The notes under the pieces were generated by a model. That model did not search any database. It saw nothing but the letters and a program-made list of their open reading frames with translations, and was not told the origin of the DNA. DNA of 64,000 nt. Source: Atherinomorus stipes (Eukaryota; Chordata; Actinopteri; Atheriniformes; Atherinidae). The position numbers were made by a program, and so were the translations under genes. Positions 33,711 to 46,109 of this stretch are shown here, in pieces. Each line of letters begins with the position of its first letter. The stretch's first letter is position 1. The stretch is taken from the NCBI GenBank assembly GCA_023101725.1, contig JALJCO010001448.1, positions 62,001 through 126,000 of the forward strand, in the 5' to 3' direction.

Positions 33711-35281
33711 TTTGTCAAGGGTCACATGGATTTTTCTCAAAGGAACACAAGTTGCAGTTGTTTATTTAATGGTTATGCTGTGGGACTTGAATGAGATAGG
33801 GGCAAAGGCTCAGTCTGTTGAAGCCATGTGTAGTTGGGATAAAGCAATGATTGGACTCAGTGACTGGTTACCGACAGCCAGGTGGGAGCAATCTGGCAAG
33901 TGGGAATCCCCATCAGCTGATTGCAGAGGATGGCATCTCCCTCTCTATAAAAGCGCTTAGCAGAAGTGTGACAGAGTGGGCAGTGGGGCTGTTCCAGGAG
34001 GTTTCCAGACCAGAGGGGTGTTCTGAGGCGATCTGGTGGCTGGCTTCAGGATTGAATGATCCAATGCTCACCAAGTACACACTAAAGGAACGTGTGTCTG
34101 CCTAAGTGGTGTAGATGGGAAAAGTTTTCCGCTAATATTGTGGCCTGTATGTTCTTCAGTGCTTGTGTTTGTTCAACAGCTACTGTGGCCTACCTGGAAT
34201 CTATGGAGACCAACCTGTGGGGGAGATCTAAGGGTTTCTCTTAATCCTCTAGTTTCGTGAGTTAAAGGAGTGTTAACCCTCTCACCCAGAAATGAGCATG
34301 ATGCCATTATGTGCTGGTTTTTATATGGACGAAATGTAAATACTGTTTCATTCTTTCCCACAGAGGCTTCAGAGGGACGGGCCTGGACACTGTCATTCCT
34401 CTGGAATTCCTTGACTCCTACTGTACATCACATTGGGACTTTGCCTTGAGTGGAGACAAGAGACCAAGTTACAGATGCCCAGTTGGGACTGATTGGGCCC
34501 ACACTTTGTTTTATTGTCAGCTCATGCCAACCAGCATAGGATTCTTTATTTAATTTTTATTGTTTCCTGAGTCTCAGCTTGCCGCAGCAGGGGAGGGGCA
34601 CCCCAGTACCAAAGACTCGTTTTAGCATTGCTTCACTTTTATGCATTTTTCTCCTTTCAGGGTTGAATTGTTTTTTCATGCATCCCTGTGTTGTTTATTA
34701 ATTTCATGAGTTGAGTTTTTTTTTTTTTTTTTCACGTTTGCTGGGGGGGGGGGGTGATTCTTATCTGAGAAATATTGGGGGGTGGGGAGGGGGGTTGGTG
34801 ATTCTTATCTGAGAAATATTGGGAGGAGGGGGGGGACCCCTGTACTCTATTTATTCTGCCGTTTCACCTCCTTATTACTCATTGTATAGTAGCCTTTTAA
34901 CGTATCTCACCTATGTGTTGGCCTTTGCTTAGGATGGTCTGGTGACAGTCGGGGGTAACCATGGCATTTCCCTGGGACTAGTGTGTCTACTCTGTAACTT
35001 TAACTAGCTCCCAGGTTCTGTTCAGATGCTCTTCTGTGTGATTTCCACCCTGTCTAATTGTCTTCACCTGTGTCCTGTTATCTTCCTTTCTCTCCAACTA
35101 TTCACGCTATGTTCTCTTCTTTTCTGTGCCAGGTTGTCTCTTCTGCCAGCATTTTGTGTTCCTCTGCTCTGAGCTTTGAAATCCATCCAAAATCTTGTTT
35201 TAAATGAGAGACCAATTTTTCACTTCTTTAGCAGCCAGCTCTGCACTCCTTGAGTCCGACCTGTGTGACCTTGATATAGGG
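33711..35281. mobile_element. insertion of about 1.57 kb splitting the LINE
   Basis: The LINE breaks off at GTCCTGGGT and resumes at GATGTCCAGGAGGCATTCTG. Near the two edges GTCAAGGGTCACATGG and CTGTGTGACCTTGATAT are inverted matches, suggesting a DNA transposon with short inverted ends. The interior holds a duplicated G-rich segment (34740-34835) and no recognisable gene. Confidence 0.5.
34740..34835. repeat. tandem duplication of a G-run / TGATTCTTATCTGAGAAATA unit
   Basis: Two copies of TGATTCTTATCTGAGAAATA (34755-34774, 34799-34818), each followed by long G tracts. The plus strand has at least four runs of three or more Gs within 40 bases. Confidence 0.8.
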
Positions 35282-35895
35282 GAGATGTCCAGGAGGCATT
35301 CTGACCAGATACCTGTCCTCATCTGGTTGCTTTGGACGTGGAGAGCAGCAGCTCTTCTGAGCTTCTCATATCGACCAAGATTCTCTAAGGGAAAAGACAG
35401 CCCAGACATGCCACAAAGGAAACTTATTTCAGCCCGTGATGTTCAAAGTTTCATTCTCTTGCCTCATCCGCAGCTGGTGACAATAGGTGGGTAAGAACGT
35501 AGATCAACTAGGAAGTCGATGGCTTCACCTTCTGACTCAGCTCCTTCTTCACCAGCGGACCGATGCAGGGTCCACCAAGCTCCTGCTCCTCTGATACTTT
35601 AACTTCATCTGAAGCAGGTTCCAAACCCAAAGAGACTCCACTTATGGTCTTGGATTTAGAGGTTCTGATCTTCAGGCCAGTTGCTTCTCACAAGCCTGCT
35701 AACCTTTCCAGTGAGTTGGAGATCACAGCGTAATGAAGCCAACAGAACAACATCATCTGCTAAAAGCGGAGATCCAGAGTCCACCAAATGTGAGCCGCTC
35801 AACACCTCGGCTGCTCCTTGAGTTGTGAACAGAATCTGTGACAAAGGGCAGTCCTGATGGAGTCCAACCCTCGCTGGAAACCAGTCCGAAGTATT
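35282..35895 (-). pseudogene. LINE reverse transcriptase fragment
   Basis: On the minus strand the segment reads ...QILFTTQGAAEVLSG...LLADDVVLLASLRCDLQL. The ADDVVLLA block is the catalytic aspartate pair of non-LTR reverse transcriptases, followed downstream by typical LINE 3' sequence. It is a short, decayed fragment in the same orientation as 33530-33710. The clade is not assigned. Confidence 0.75.
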
Positions 35896-35988
35896 GGCAG
35901 CCAGAGTCTAGTCACACTTAAGTCACATTTCTAGTGATTTGACATGGACTTGCATTCAAAAGATTTGAGACTTGTGAACAATCTTTTT

Positions 35989-36125
35989 GTGACAGTGTGG
36001 GGTCCAGTCTCTATGCCTCCAATTGATCATGCACCCTGGCTACTTGGCCACAGGGTTATCCCTTTGGCTGACTGGTTAGACTCTCACCCGGGAGTCTGGA
36101 GATTGAATCCCACCCAAGCCCTCCT
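35989..36125 (+). repeat. tRNA-derived SINE S1, copy 2
   Basis: Uninterrupted copy: GTGACAGTGTGGGGTCCAGT, then CTTGGCCACAGGGTTATCCC, GGCTGACTGGTTAG (A-box-like) and GGAGATTGAATCCC (B-box-like). It is a promoter-bearing retroposon, not a functional tRNA: no complete cloverleaf or acceptor stem pairs up. Confidence 0.75.
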
Positions 36126-36129
36126 GCTA

Positions 36130-39100
36130 GAAACATTTCTGTTTCTAGTGTTTTCCTTCATGATCTTCTCAATCTGACCTCCGGTCCGCTGTCTGAAGCC
36201 CAGGCGTAACACTGATGTAACGTCACATAAACACAAATGTGACACAAGCAGTCAATCAAAACAATGATGAACACACTTGTTGCTGCAGCACTGCTGTTGC
36301 TTTGGGTTATAAAGACTTCATAAGCAAACCGCAAAATGTGTGGCATAAAAATCCACAATGTTGGATCCACCACATCCACCTTCATCCATCCTAAAACACA
36401 CCTGGAGAGGTTACTCTAATATGAAAGCTTGATGTTAGCATCTATGTTAGCAATGAGCTTAGAGCCACAGCAGTAAACATGAGCTTGTTACTGGCTGCCT
36501 TTGCACTAAAGAAATGTTAACTCCATCAGACTGGATCTAATTAAATTAGAATATTGAGTTTTTTGTATTCAACATTAAAAAGTTTCATATTAATATTTTC
36601 TACACTCATCTCACAAAGTCATTTCAAGCTTTTTTTCTTTTTCAAATTAACTTTTTTTTTGATGCACTTTTGCAGGGATCTACTCCAGACCTCTCGGACC
36701 AGCATCATGCAGGTTTTAGATCTCCTTCTGCAACACACCCGACTCACATGAATGGATCATTGTGCAAAACTTGACAACTAGCTGTTGGAAAACTGATTAA
36801 TTTGAATCATGTTGCTGCAAGAAAACACCTAAAACCTGCAGGAAGGCTGGTGATTGTGAAGCATTCTAGCTATTTTCTTTACATTAAAAAGCAATACATT
36901 TTAGTTTTAGTTTAGAAAGGTTTCTGTAGGTCCAGTTCCTTTTTTGTACACATTAAAAATAGATCTGATTACATGTACATCTTCATCTTTCCATGTTCAA
37001 ACTCTGGTAGATAAGAGGTTAGTATGGATCTTAATTTCTTTGGATAGTACCATGAAGCTTTCCAAGCAGGCCAGATGGCAGGCATTGGATGGTAAATAAC
37101 TCATTGCCATTAAAAGTGACTTGAGACTTGACTTGAGCCGATTTCCCACTGAAATTAGTGAGTTTATATGGGTTTTTCAAATGCAGGTTGATCCGATAAT
37201 CGGCATTAGGCTCCTTTCCCACTGGGAAAAAAAAAGCTGAGTCAGGCCGTAGTCTGTAGTCACTGTGTTTTCTTGTTTAACTTTTGTCCTCAAAATGGCC
37301 AAAAACCAGCAGGTGATTTTCTCGTGCAGATAGAACATAGGTGACATGAATTTGTGGCCAAAGCAGAGTTGTTTTAGTACATTATATGAGATGCGACTGG
37401 TGCAATGTCACGTCATGGCATGGGCACATACCGCCCAAAGTCATGCCGTAAATTCCCAGCTTGACCCAGATCTGGCGTTCCCACTGCATGCCGATTGGAG
37501 CCAAGCCGTTTGAAGGCGATTTTAACCCGCGTCGCTTGCCAAGCCGTTTGATGCAGGTCAGAAAGCATTTCTCACTGTCAAACTAATTTTTTGGCCAATG
37601 AGATTGGACTTGTGAAATAATTCTTTAGTCATACACTCAAAATCATAGTTGACTACAGCTTGTTACATACTCTGCAAGACGCAACAACTTTGTTCTTGTT
37701 CTGAACGCTGCAAGAACAAGAAAAAAGTTTGTTTTCATCCAGTCATCTGTGATGTTGGGAGGGGATTGTACACATTTACACCAAACTTGGCAGGACAGGG
37801 TTGTGCAGGCGGTGGTGTCCGTGTATTTAAATGCCATGTGAACAATACATTATCACATTTTCTCACCCCCTCATTCAGCTGTTTATTAAAACCATCCATT
37901 CAACCTCACATCTGCAGAAATGCGGAAGTAACAACTCGGTATTTAGCTTCTCCGTGTTAACACCCCCCACCTAAAATGTCCAACCAATCTATCAATGCCT
38001 CTCGAAGCCCCACGAGAGGAAATTTCTGCTCGGCTGAGGGGTCGAGAACAAGCCGCAAGACATCCTCAATCACGACTGCGAGAACAAAATTACTTCATTT
38101 TGTTTTCGTTGCCTGGAGAACCAGAAGAAAGCTCTCCCTTCTCGAGGAATATAACAAGCTTTAATCTACTGTAGATGTAGTCGATTATTTAGTTGACCAA
38201 ACTTTACATGTTTGTATGACTAAATATTGAGTAAAGCCAAGTGAAAACTTAGTCATGCGACTTGAGCTTAAACTAAATCAAAATGAACACGGGTGCAGAG
38301 TTTAGCATGTAGTGACATCTAGTGGCACAAACTGCAAACTGCAACTACCTGAATACTAAAGTATGCAGACCGTTTGACACACCACCTCTTCTAAAAGTGG
38401 AATATTTAACTGTGTGAATGAGAAGGGAGAAATAAGTAAAGTTTTAGTGTTGGTTATTTTTATAATTCTGTTAAATTTTTTATTATCATCTAACCCATTT
38501 CTACTGGCCAAACATGTTGTGTGAAACTAATTAACTTGTTTTTTGTCTTTCTTAAGTTTAAATGTTTTGTTTTTTTCTTGTTTCAAACAGGACTGCGTTG
38601 AGCTTTTCAGGGCCGCTGTAAAAAAAACAGATGTAGTTTCTGTTCAAGCAGTAACTCCCTTTTCCTGAATAATTCATACACACAACAAAGCCTGGGCAAA
38701 TCTCTCCCTTTCACTCGTTCTCTCGGTGTCATCTCTCCTGGAAAACTGAAGAAGAGCAAATGTGACCTTGACCCTCTCATTCATTTTCTGCTACATATGA
38801 AGTATTCCTGCCTGTGAATGCGCACGGACCAAATCTTTTCATTTTAAAAGGGAACATGCTCCAGACAGCTTGAGAAGCGGAGGCACCCACCTCATGCATG
38901 ATTCATTCCAAATGACGGCCTCGGCGGAGGGAGTTAGACTTTAAAGGAAGATTGGGGACAGAAAACACACGCAGACGTGGTTATATTCAGCTTCGCAGCC
39001 GGGCTGAAACCATCTGCAGCTCCATATTGTTCAACTGTAAGGTGGCTGGAGGAGGAGGAAGTACTGAAGCAGAGGATATTTCAATCTGTTCTCCATCTTG

Positions 39101-39430
39101 AGCCGATTTCATGGGCTCATATGTATTTTTTGCTCTCCAGAGATGCTTGGAAGCGCCTCCCCTCATGTCTATAAGGGATTAGTTTAGATTCGCTCCATTT
39201 CTGAATGGTGACCTCAAAATGCAGAACATTCACCATCCTTTACACGAGTTTCAAATTTAGCATCCAGCAACGAAAAAAGCATTCAAATCCAGAAACAACA
39301 TGAACTGGTGTTCACTGGATCTCAGAAGCCACAACCCGGACTCAGTTATACCTGCTTTACTTCCAGCTCCTCTGTCAAGCCTTTAAATTGCCCTGAGAAT
39401 AAACAAACAAGAAAAGGACGTCAGCCTCCA
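36130..39430. other. intergenic DNA between SINE copy 2 and the copine 3' end
   Basis: I see no gene and no paired element ends. Self-similar short words occur near 36660-36840 (GGTTTTAGATCTCCTTCTG). An acceptor-like tract at 38565-38590 precedes a 25-codon open frame, not supported further. Confidence 0.4.
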
Positions 39431-39437
39431 TGCTGTG

Positions 39438-39443
39438 TTTATT
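39438..39443 (-). terminator. candidate polyadenylation signal for the copine gene
   Basis: AATAAA on the minus strand, 445 bases past the copine stop codon. It is the nearest such signal I found. The 3'UTR would contain a (TG)n run on the minus strand (plus-strand CA repeat at 39850-39874). Confidence 0.35.
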
Positions 39444-39849
39444 TACAGCTGATAAAAATCAAACTGGCTGGACGGTTAAACACGGATCTCTGTCATTGTG
39501 GACAGGAACAGAGGGATAGAAGCTGAGGTGGAGCTGAAGGAGCTGGACTCGATTTCTGTGGTCAAAAAAAGTCCAAAAAGGCTTGGCCAGTCTCATGAAT
39601 GAGATAAACAGCTGACTCGGGAAAGACATCTTTGCATGTGAAGATTTGTTTTAAACGCAGTGTGAGCATTTACAACCAAGTGTGTGTTGTGGTAGGTCCT
39701 GATAAAGGTCTGAACCTGAAACATTAACACAAAAAGTACGCTTTCTACTCTTACAGTCCAGGTCTTGCACAGGGATCCTTTCCATACACACTTTAAAAGA
39801 AACAAAGGCTCAGTTTACAGATTTGGTTTGTGCCAACCAACCTTGGAAC

Positions 39850-39874
39850 CACACACACACACACACACACACAC
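39850..39874. repeat. (CA)12 microsatellite in the copine 3'UTR
   Basis: An uninterrupted dinucleotide run 14 bases past the copine stop codon on the minus strand. Confidence 0.9.
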
Positions 39875-39887
39875 GCTGTGTTCTCAT

Positions 39888-40112
39888 TCATTTGTGTGTG
39901 TTGCGTTTAGATGCAGGAGTGTTGGTTGCCGTGGAGGAGGACATGGAGGGCGCGTCGGAGGTGGCAGGAAGTGGGGGACGTGGCTCGACCCCCCGGCTCT
40001 TCATGAAGGACAGCAGCTGGTCCGGAATCTCTGCCAGGACGTCTTTCGCCAGCCGGGCCATGCTCAGGATCTGGTTTCCTGACCGGTCAATGTAGTCCCG
40101 GAAAGGAACAAA
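39888..40112 (-). CDS. cpne9: copine (CPNE9-like) last coding exon
   Basis: The exon opens after GTTTCTCATCCAG and encodes [20 protein letters not shown] then [27 protein letters not shown] and a Ser/Thr-rich tail ending NTHK, with a TAG stop at 39888. [22 protein letters not shown] is the signature end of the copine A (von Willebrand-like) domain. Copines carry two N-terminal C2 domains and this A domain, and move to membranes when calcium rises. Human CPNE9 is the closest I recall, because of the [16 protein letters not shown] block in the preceding exon; CPNE5 and CPNE8 are the alternatives. 74 residues, phase 0, continuous with the exon at 43733-43806. Confidence 0.9.
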   Translation of the reverse strand, partial: FVPFRDYIDRSGNQILSMARLAKDVLAEIPDQLLSFMKSRGVEPRPPLPATSDAPSMSSSTATNTPASKRNTHK

Positions 40113-41043
40113 CTGGATGAGAAACAAAAACGCTGCTTCAGTCGACTCACAGAGAGCTGGAAGCAAAGCGTGGAGCTGCTCTGCAGCAGCTTCCCAGCAA
40201 ACTTCACTCATTCATCCTGAATTATGTTCAAAATGATTAAAAAGCACAGTGAAGCATTTTTTATCTGTAATCTTCATAGTCCTGATAACCGAGAAGCAAA
40301 CTGCAAAAGGTGAAGTGCCTGTCTACTTTTTGCCTGTTTCTCCTTTGAAAAAAAACAACAAAAAAAAACAGATAAACTTGTTCGTTTCATTTCTGTTTGC
40401 TAAACCAAAATGAAAAATCACATAATGAATGTGTTCAGATTTGTGTTAAAAATGAAATTAAATAAGCAAATAATGAGCCCATTGATTTAATTTATTTTCT
40501 TTCTTTAATCTGAGAGAAGTTATGAAATTAGCCTGAAATTATTTTTGCTCCACGGACGCTGTGTTGACAACACGTCCTGCTATCAACTCTGAATCAATGG
40601 ATACCAATGGAAACATATATTTTTTTAATACATCAGATCAGTTTTAAAGGATAACTTTCTGTTTTCAACCTGGACCTTATTTCTGGGAGTTTATACAGTA
40701 AAATTTCTGTGACTCCTTCGGAAGATATTTAGATTAGTTCGGCATGCATCCATATAATGTGAGAGCCAGTTCAGTGGGGATGGGCCTCTATATAAGAGTT
40801 CAGAGTTTCACGGATTGCGGTTTGTTGTTGTCTGGGTAGCAAGCTGCTCTTCTCCGCTGTATTGCAGCCTGTGGAGTGTAGAGAAAACCCCCAATAACTA
40901 ACAGAGAGCTAATTCTGAACTCACAAGACAATAGTACTTGTTCGTTTGTCTTAAAGTATTGGTGAATGAAGGATTTTTCTGCAGATAAAGCCTTACAGAG
41001 AGGCCCACTCCTGCTGCCCTGTCTCTCCCATTATATGGATATA

Positions 41044-42650
41044 CAGCAGGTATGGAAAGTAGTTTAAAGTTTTCACTCTTAGTTTCATTGCAGCCATTTG
41101 CTAAGATCAAAAAGTTCATTTTATTTCTCATTAATGTACACTTAGCGCCCCATCTTGACAGACAAAAACAGAAATGTAGAAATTTTTTCAAATTTATTAA
41201 AAAAGAAAAACTGAAATATCACATGGTCAAAAGTATTCAGACCCTTTGCAGTGACACTCATATTTAACTCATAGATTGTCCATTTCTTCTGATCCTCCTT
41301 GAGATGGTTCTACTCCTTCATTGGAGTCCAGCTGTGTTTAATTAAACTGATTGGACCTGATTAGGAAAGGCACACACCTGTCTATATAAGACCTTCCAGC
41401 TCACAGTGCATGTCAGAGTAGATGAGGATCATGAGGTGGAAGGAACTGTTCAAGGAGCTCAGAGACAGAATTGTGGTGAGACACAGATCTGGACAAGGTT
41501 ACAAAAGAATTTCTGCAGCACTAAAGGTTCCTAAGAGCACGGTGGCCTCCATAGTCCTTAAATGGAAGAAGTTTGGGACGACCAGAACTCTTCCTAGACC
41601 CGGCCGTCCAGCCAAACTGAGCAATCATGGGAGAAGAGCCTTGGTGAGAGAGTAAAGAAGAAGCCAAAGATCACTGTGGCTGAGCTCCAGAGATGCAGTA
41701 GGGAGATGGAGAAAGTTCCTCAAAGTCAACTATCACTGCAGCCTCCATCAGTAGGGGCTTCATGGCAGAGTGGCCCGATGGAAGCCTCTCCTCAGTGCAG
41801 ACATATGAAAGCCCGCATAGAGTTTGCCAAAAAACACATGAAGGACTCCCAGACTGTGAGAAATAAGATTCTCTGGTCTGATGAGACCAAGATTGAACTT
41901 TTTGGAGTTAATTCTAAGCGGTATGTGTGGAGAAAACCAGGCACTGCTCATCACCTGCCCAATACCATCCCAACAGTGAAACATGGTGGTGGCAGCATCA
42001 TGTTATGGGGGTGTTTTTCAGCTGCAGGGACAGGACCACTGGGTGCAGTTGAAGGAAAGATGAATGCAGCCAAGTACAGAGATCCTGGAAGAAAAGCTCT
42101 TCCAGAGTTCAGGACCTCAGACTGGGCCGAAGGTTCACCTTCCAACAAGACAATGACCCTCAGCACACAGCTGAAATAACAAAGGAGTGGATCAGAACCA
42201 CTCTGGGACCATTCTGGACCGGCCCAGCCAGAGCTCTGACTTAAACCCAACTGAGCATCTCTGGAGAGACCTAAAAATGGCTGTTCACCACCGTTCACCA
42301 TCCAACCTGACAGAACTGGAGAGGATCTGCAAGGAAGAACGCAGAAGATCCCAAATCCAGGTGTGGAACACTTGTTGCATCATTCCCAAGAAGACTCATG
42401 GCTGTACAAGCTCAGAAGTACTTCTACTCAGTACTGAGCAAAGGGTACTGAATACTTATGACCATGTGATATTTCAGCTTTTCTTTTTCAATAAATTTGC
42501 AAAAATTTCTACATTTCTGTTTTTTCTGTCAAGATGGGGTGCTGAGTGACATTGATGAGAAATAAAATGAACTTTCTTTTATTTTGGAAAGGAGCAATTA
42601 AACAAAGAGTGAAAAGTTTAAAGGGGTCTGAATACTTTCCGTACCTACTG
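41044..42650 (+). mobile_element. Tc1-like transposon, 1.6 kb, decayed
   Basis: The ends CAGCAGGTATGGAAAGTA and ...TACTTTCCGTACCTACTG are inverted, with TA on both sides (41042-41043, 42651-42652). CCCCATCTTGACAGACAAAA and its complement lie inside each end, as in Tc1 elements with long inverted ends. It lies in the copine intron between the last two exons. Confidence 0.9.
41422..42440 (+). pseudogene. Tc1 transposase, frameshifted
   Basis: The N-terminal paired-type DNA-binding region (KELRDRIVVRHRSGQGYKRI..KVPKSTVASIV) is at 41440-41570. The catalytic region has [40 protein letters not shown] and [13 protein letters not shown], carrying the D, D and E positions of the Tc1 DD34E triad. The blocks fall in different frames, with a stop after LVRE near 41655 and shifts near 41660-41800 and 42130-42190. 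The protein is therefore dead. Confidence 0.9.
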
Positions 42651-42654
42651 TAGG

Positions 42655-43732
42655 CTGGAAAGCAACTTAATCTAAATATCGCCCGAAGGAGTAATACAGA
42701 AATTTTACCGGTGAGTAAATGCACGTATAAATTCCTAGAAATAAGGTCTATGTTGAGAAAAAAAAAAGAAAATGATCCTAATTTTTTTAATGCATGGGAA
42801 ACAAAGCCAGGAAACACTTGTTTGTTTTTGTTATGATGATCAGAAGAGGTCAGTGGAGTCAACATTGCGTACACCGAAAAGAGACGGCCGCTGGGTTATG
42901 TGGCTTATCTCAGAGGAAATATAAAGAAATCAAATCAAAGCATTTTCTAAAAAATATGTATATATATATTTTTTTATTTTGAGCATAAATTGAAAAATAA
43001 ATAAATGATTATATCATTTTTAATTTTGGTACAAGAATCAAAAGTAGGAAAAACTCAGTTTTCTTTCTTTCTGTTTCTATTTTTTGTTTCAAAAGAAAAA
43101 TAACATAACAAATACATGGACCATAAAGAACCTCACTGAGTTGCAAACAAATTCTATTATTTCTTTGAATCAGAAGTGCAGTGATTTAAATGCAATTTCC
43201 AAAACAATTCAAGCTGCTTTGGATGGGAACGGAGACTTTACAAGCCAAATGAAAAGTGACGGTTCTGCTGCAGACATTGCCAGGTTTGGAAACGAGTCCT
43301 AAACTTCTTCAAAGAAACCTTTAAATTACTGTCGAAGGTCTGAAAGAGGAACTGATCACAGCTGGAACAAAACTATAAAGCTACAGGAAGAGCTTCAAAC
43401 AGCTGACATCTTCATGGTTGGACACCTCCCTTTACACAAGCATGGATTTGGTTTACTGAGTGATGAGAGGAAGCTGGGACTCATCAGTCTGAGGCAAATA
43501 TGGAGGAAGCATCCTGACAGTTCAGCACGGAGGCAGGTCCATCCTGTAGGGGGGTGTCTGGTAAAGCTTAGCTGACATGCTTTCATTATCTAATTCACAT
43601 CATCTGAATGTTTCGCAGGTTGGGGGCTCGATCACGTTCATACTCGTATATGATAGTGTTTAACCAAGAAAAGCCTGCAGATTATCTGAAAATGGAAGAG
43701 AAGAAGAGCAAAGTATATTGAGAAAACTGCAC
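42655..43732. other. copine intron remainder, no assigned feature
   Basis: After the foldback arm this stretch holds AT-rich DNA and, at 43090-43600, a moderately GC-rich block. It has no splice-consistent exon; the two flanking copine exons join directly in phase. Confidence 0.45.
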
Positions 43733-43806
43733 CTGGACGATGTCTCTCTCAGCAAAGCGTCCCCTGGAAGACACTCTGACCTCGTCCCCATCCAGCTCCT
43801 CCATAG
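43733..43806 (-). CDS. cpne9: copine (CPNE9-like) penultimate coding exon
   Basis: A 74-bp exon after TTTGCTGTCTGCAG, ending GTCCAG/GTGCAG. It completes an alanine codon and encodes [20 protein letters not shown] then DIVQ. Copine A domains have LDGD.VR.SSRG..AERDIVQ at this point, directly before FVPFRDY. The [10 protein letters not shown] wording favours CPNE9 over CPNE5 (VELDGDDVRISSRGK as I recall). Confidence 0.92.
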
Positions 43807-46100
43807 CTGCAGACAGCAAACACAACGTGTCCCTGTCAGCATGTTTAGCCCCGTACAGACGGCCTGTTTGGGACGTGCAGCTTGTTGTCAGGTATGAAAA
43901 GAAACATTCAGACAGAATACAGACAAGTTACACATTTAAACACATGACCAGCTTTACCATAACTAAGGTCTGGATAAGACTTAAAGGTACAGTATGTAAA
44001 AATGAAAGGTCAATGGCAGAAAAATGTGACATATAATTCAAAACTGTGTTTCTATTGATGTGTAATCGCTGCACGAGAATAGCTGTTGTGTTTATTTCAG
44101 ACTCATTCTATGAGTCATTTATATCTACTTGCTGAGGGGGGGTGCACATACATGGAGGCTGCCATATTTGTTCCATTTAAACCAATCTGACTCTTGGTAA
44201 AAGAAGCCCTCACTAATCTCCATTCAGGTAGATGTGTGTTTGGAGGTTGGGGGGTGTTGTTCTGCTCCTTCAGTATGAGGTGCTGCCCTACAAAAAGGCT
44301 TTTCAGCAAATCTCAATTTTAAAAAAATCTTGTTTTAAGATTTTATGGTTTAAAATGAGAAAAAAACAACACTTAAAAGAAGCATCACCAGACTGGTTTT
44401 CAGGGATTTTTCACTAAATGAGGGACTTGAAATGAGAGTTTTACAGCTTGTTTTAAGATATTCTCCCTCTCTAGAGTCCCAGTGTGTTTTCATATTTCAA
44501 GAAATCTTACGAAGTGCAATTATTTTACTGCATGGATGGAAAATTTCACGTGATTATAGTTTGATTCTTCTCAATTTTAGTGTTTTTTAAAGGCATATTA
44601 ACACCAGGCACGGCACCAGGATTTTTCTCTCATGGTGCTAACGGGGGACTTGACCAATTTGTGGGGGTGCTAAGAAAATAACAGATTTTCATGACTTCAG
44701 TTACTCTATATAGCTAAGATACACAGCACTTTAACTGGATTTGGCCAAAGCATAGTCAACAAAATAACTAAGCCTGATACAAGTGACCACAGCAACGGCA
44801 AACATGTTCCACCTAGAAAGGGGAGAGATTCAGCACCGGAGAGCAACCATGCAGCGTATCTATTCCACATGCATAATTAATTAAAACAAACAACTACGCA
44901 TTGCTAATATTGTTTTGGATCACAACATAACTTAGGAAATTAAATTGATTCTGAAATTAATAACAGGCTACAAAGTAGGCTACAGCCACAATGAGAAGTG
45001 CAAACAGCTACGTCTAATGATTTGATCACATTAAGAGGTCAAAAATAAAATTAATACACAAAGAGAAGTGCAAACACCTAGTAGCTGTTTCGTGGAAATG
45101 TGTGAGATTCAGCACCAGACAGCGACAATGCGATGTAAGGGATAAGCCCCACGAGGCGTCTATTATCAAAAGGCCTAATTATTGGACAAACTCAAAGGGC
45201 ATTATCCCGCTTATGTCATCGTCACTTACAAAAGAAATAAATATCAAGCCAATTATTAATACATTAATATTGTTTTAGTTAAAATCATAAGTTTTTGACA
45301 TGCAGCTGAGCGGATTATTAAATGTCTCGTTGTGATGTTGCTAGCTGGCTCAGCTGTTAATCAGCCTGGACAGAGGAGGGAAGTCAGATGTTGCTGAACG
45401 TCATCTTATATGATATAAAGTTTTATTTCAGAAGGCACCGATGGAGCCCGTCAGCCTGCAGGCTGCTCTCACAGCGATGCCCTGTCACAGACATGATCCG
45501 AGACCTGCAATGAGTCGGGTACCGCGCGGGTTGCAGCCTAGCCTACAACAGAGATTACATTTCAGGCAGGTGGATATTTATTTAGGCTAGTGTAGGCGGG
45601 TCATGGGTGAGAACGTGATTTTTTGTTTGTTTTGTTTGATTGTTACTCAGACCTACATCTTTTTTTATTTTCTTTCTGTCTTATTTTTGTCTACATAAGC
45701 GTTTACACTCAGGTGCTGACATCATCTTTATTGTAAGTCACAATAGGGTGAGGCCCTGCAAGAGATTATTATGAGGGATGTTGTCGCCATCCCGCATCAT
45801 CCAGCGCAGTGAGTCTTTCTCTGGTTCAGGAACAGAGAACACAGCTGGAAGCAGACATTGTGGGTGATAACAAGTTTATACAGCAATCTCTGAATAACAC
45901 AAATAAAGCCTCATAGAGGCAAAATAATAGACTGTAAGGACACAGTCAAGTGGTTCGGTGCAATATTATGCAAGTTCAAAAAATGTTAAGAGCAAGTGCT
46001 ACTTGAAATAAACTTTCAAATAACATATTTAGCCTGCTGAGCTCTTCTCTTTTTTGAACTTTGAAAAGAGACAAAAACACAAAATTCTAACAGTTAAGTA
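43807..46100. other. copine intron, first part, unassigned repeat-like DNA
   Basis: 43984-44220 begins TTAAAGGTACAGTATGTAAA and resembles the left end of a TTAA-type element, but I could not find its right end. 44610-45700 has repeat-like composition (CACGGCACCAGGATTTTTCT) without a boundary I can define. No exon seen. Confidence 0.4.
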
Positions 46101-46109
46101 GCTGATAGG

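Larger units (their letters stand above)
40644..42780. mobile_element. foldback-type element hosting a Tc1 insertion
   Basis: The left arm (40644-40740: CTTATTTCTGGGAGTTTATA, GACTCCTTCGG.AGATATTTA) is inverted relative to the right arm (42655-42775: AATATCGCCCGAAGGAGTAA, AATTCCTAGAAATAAGGTC). The Tc1 copy 41044-42650 sits between them. The tips suggest TTAA on the left (TTTTAAAGGATAAC); the right tip is less clear because of an A/T run. Confidence 0.6.

Noticed and set aside
36060..36115. tRNA gene
   Set aside because: The A-box and B-box-like motifs occur in three dispersed copies with shared non-tRNA flanks, and no complete cloverleaf pairs. It is a tRNA-derived SINE.
38565..38668. Plus-strand exon after the acceptor TTCTTGTTTCAAACAG
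   Set aside because: The following frame closes after 25 codons, has no partner exon in sight and matches nothing I know. It was left as an unassigned stretch.
39900..40082. Plus-strand frames over the copine last exon
   Set aside because: They are antisense shadows of the conserved copine exon, which has correct splice sites and family residues.
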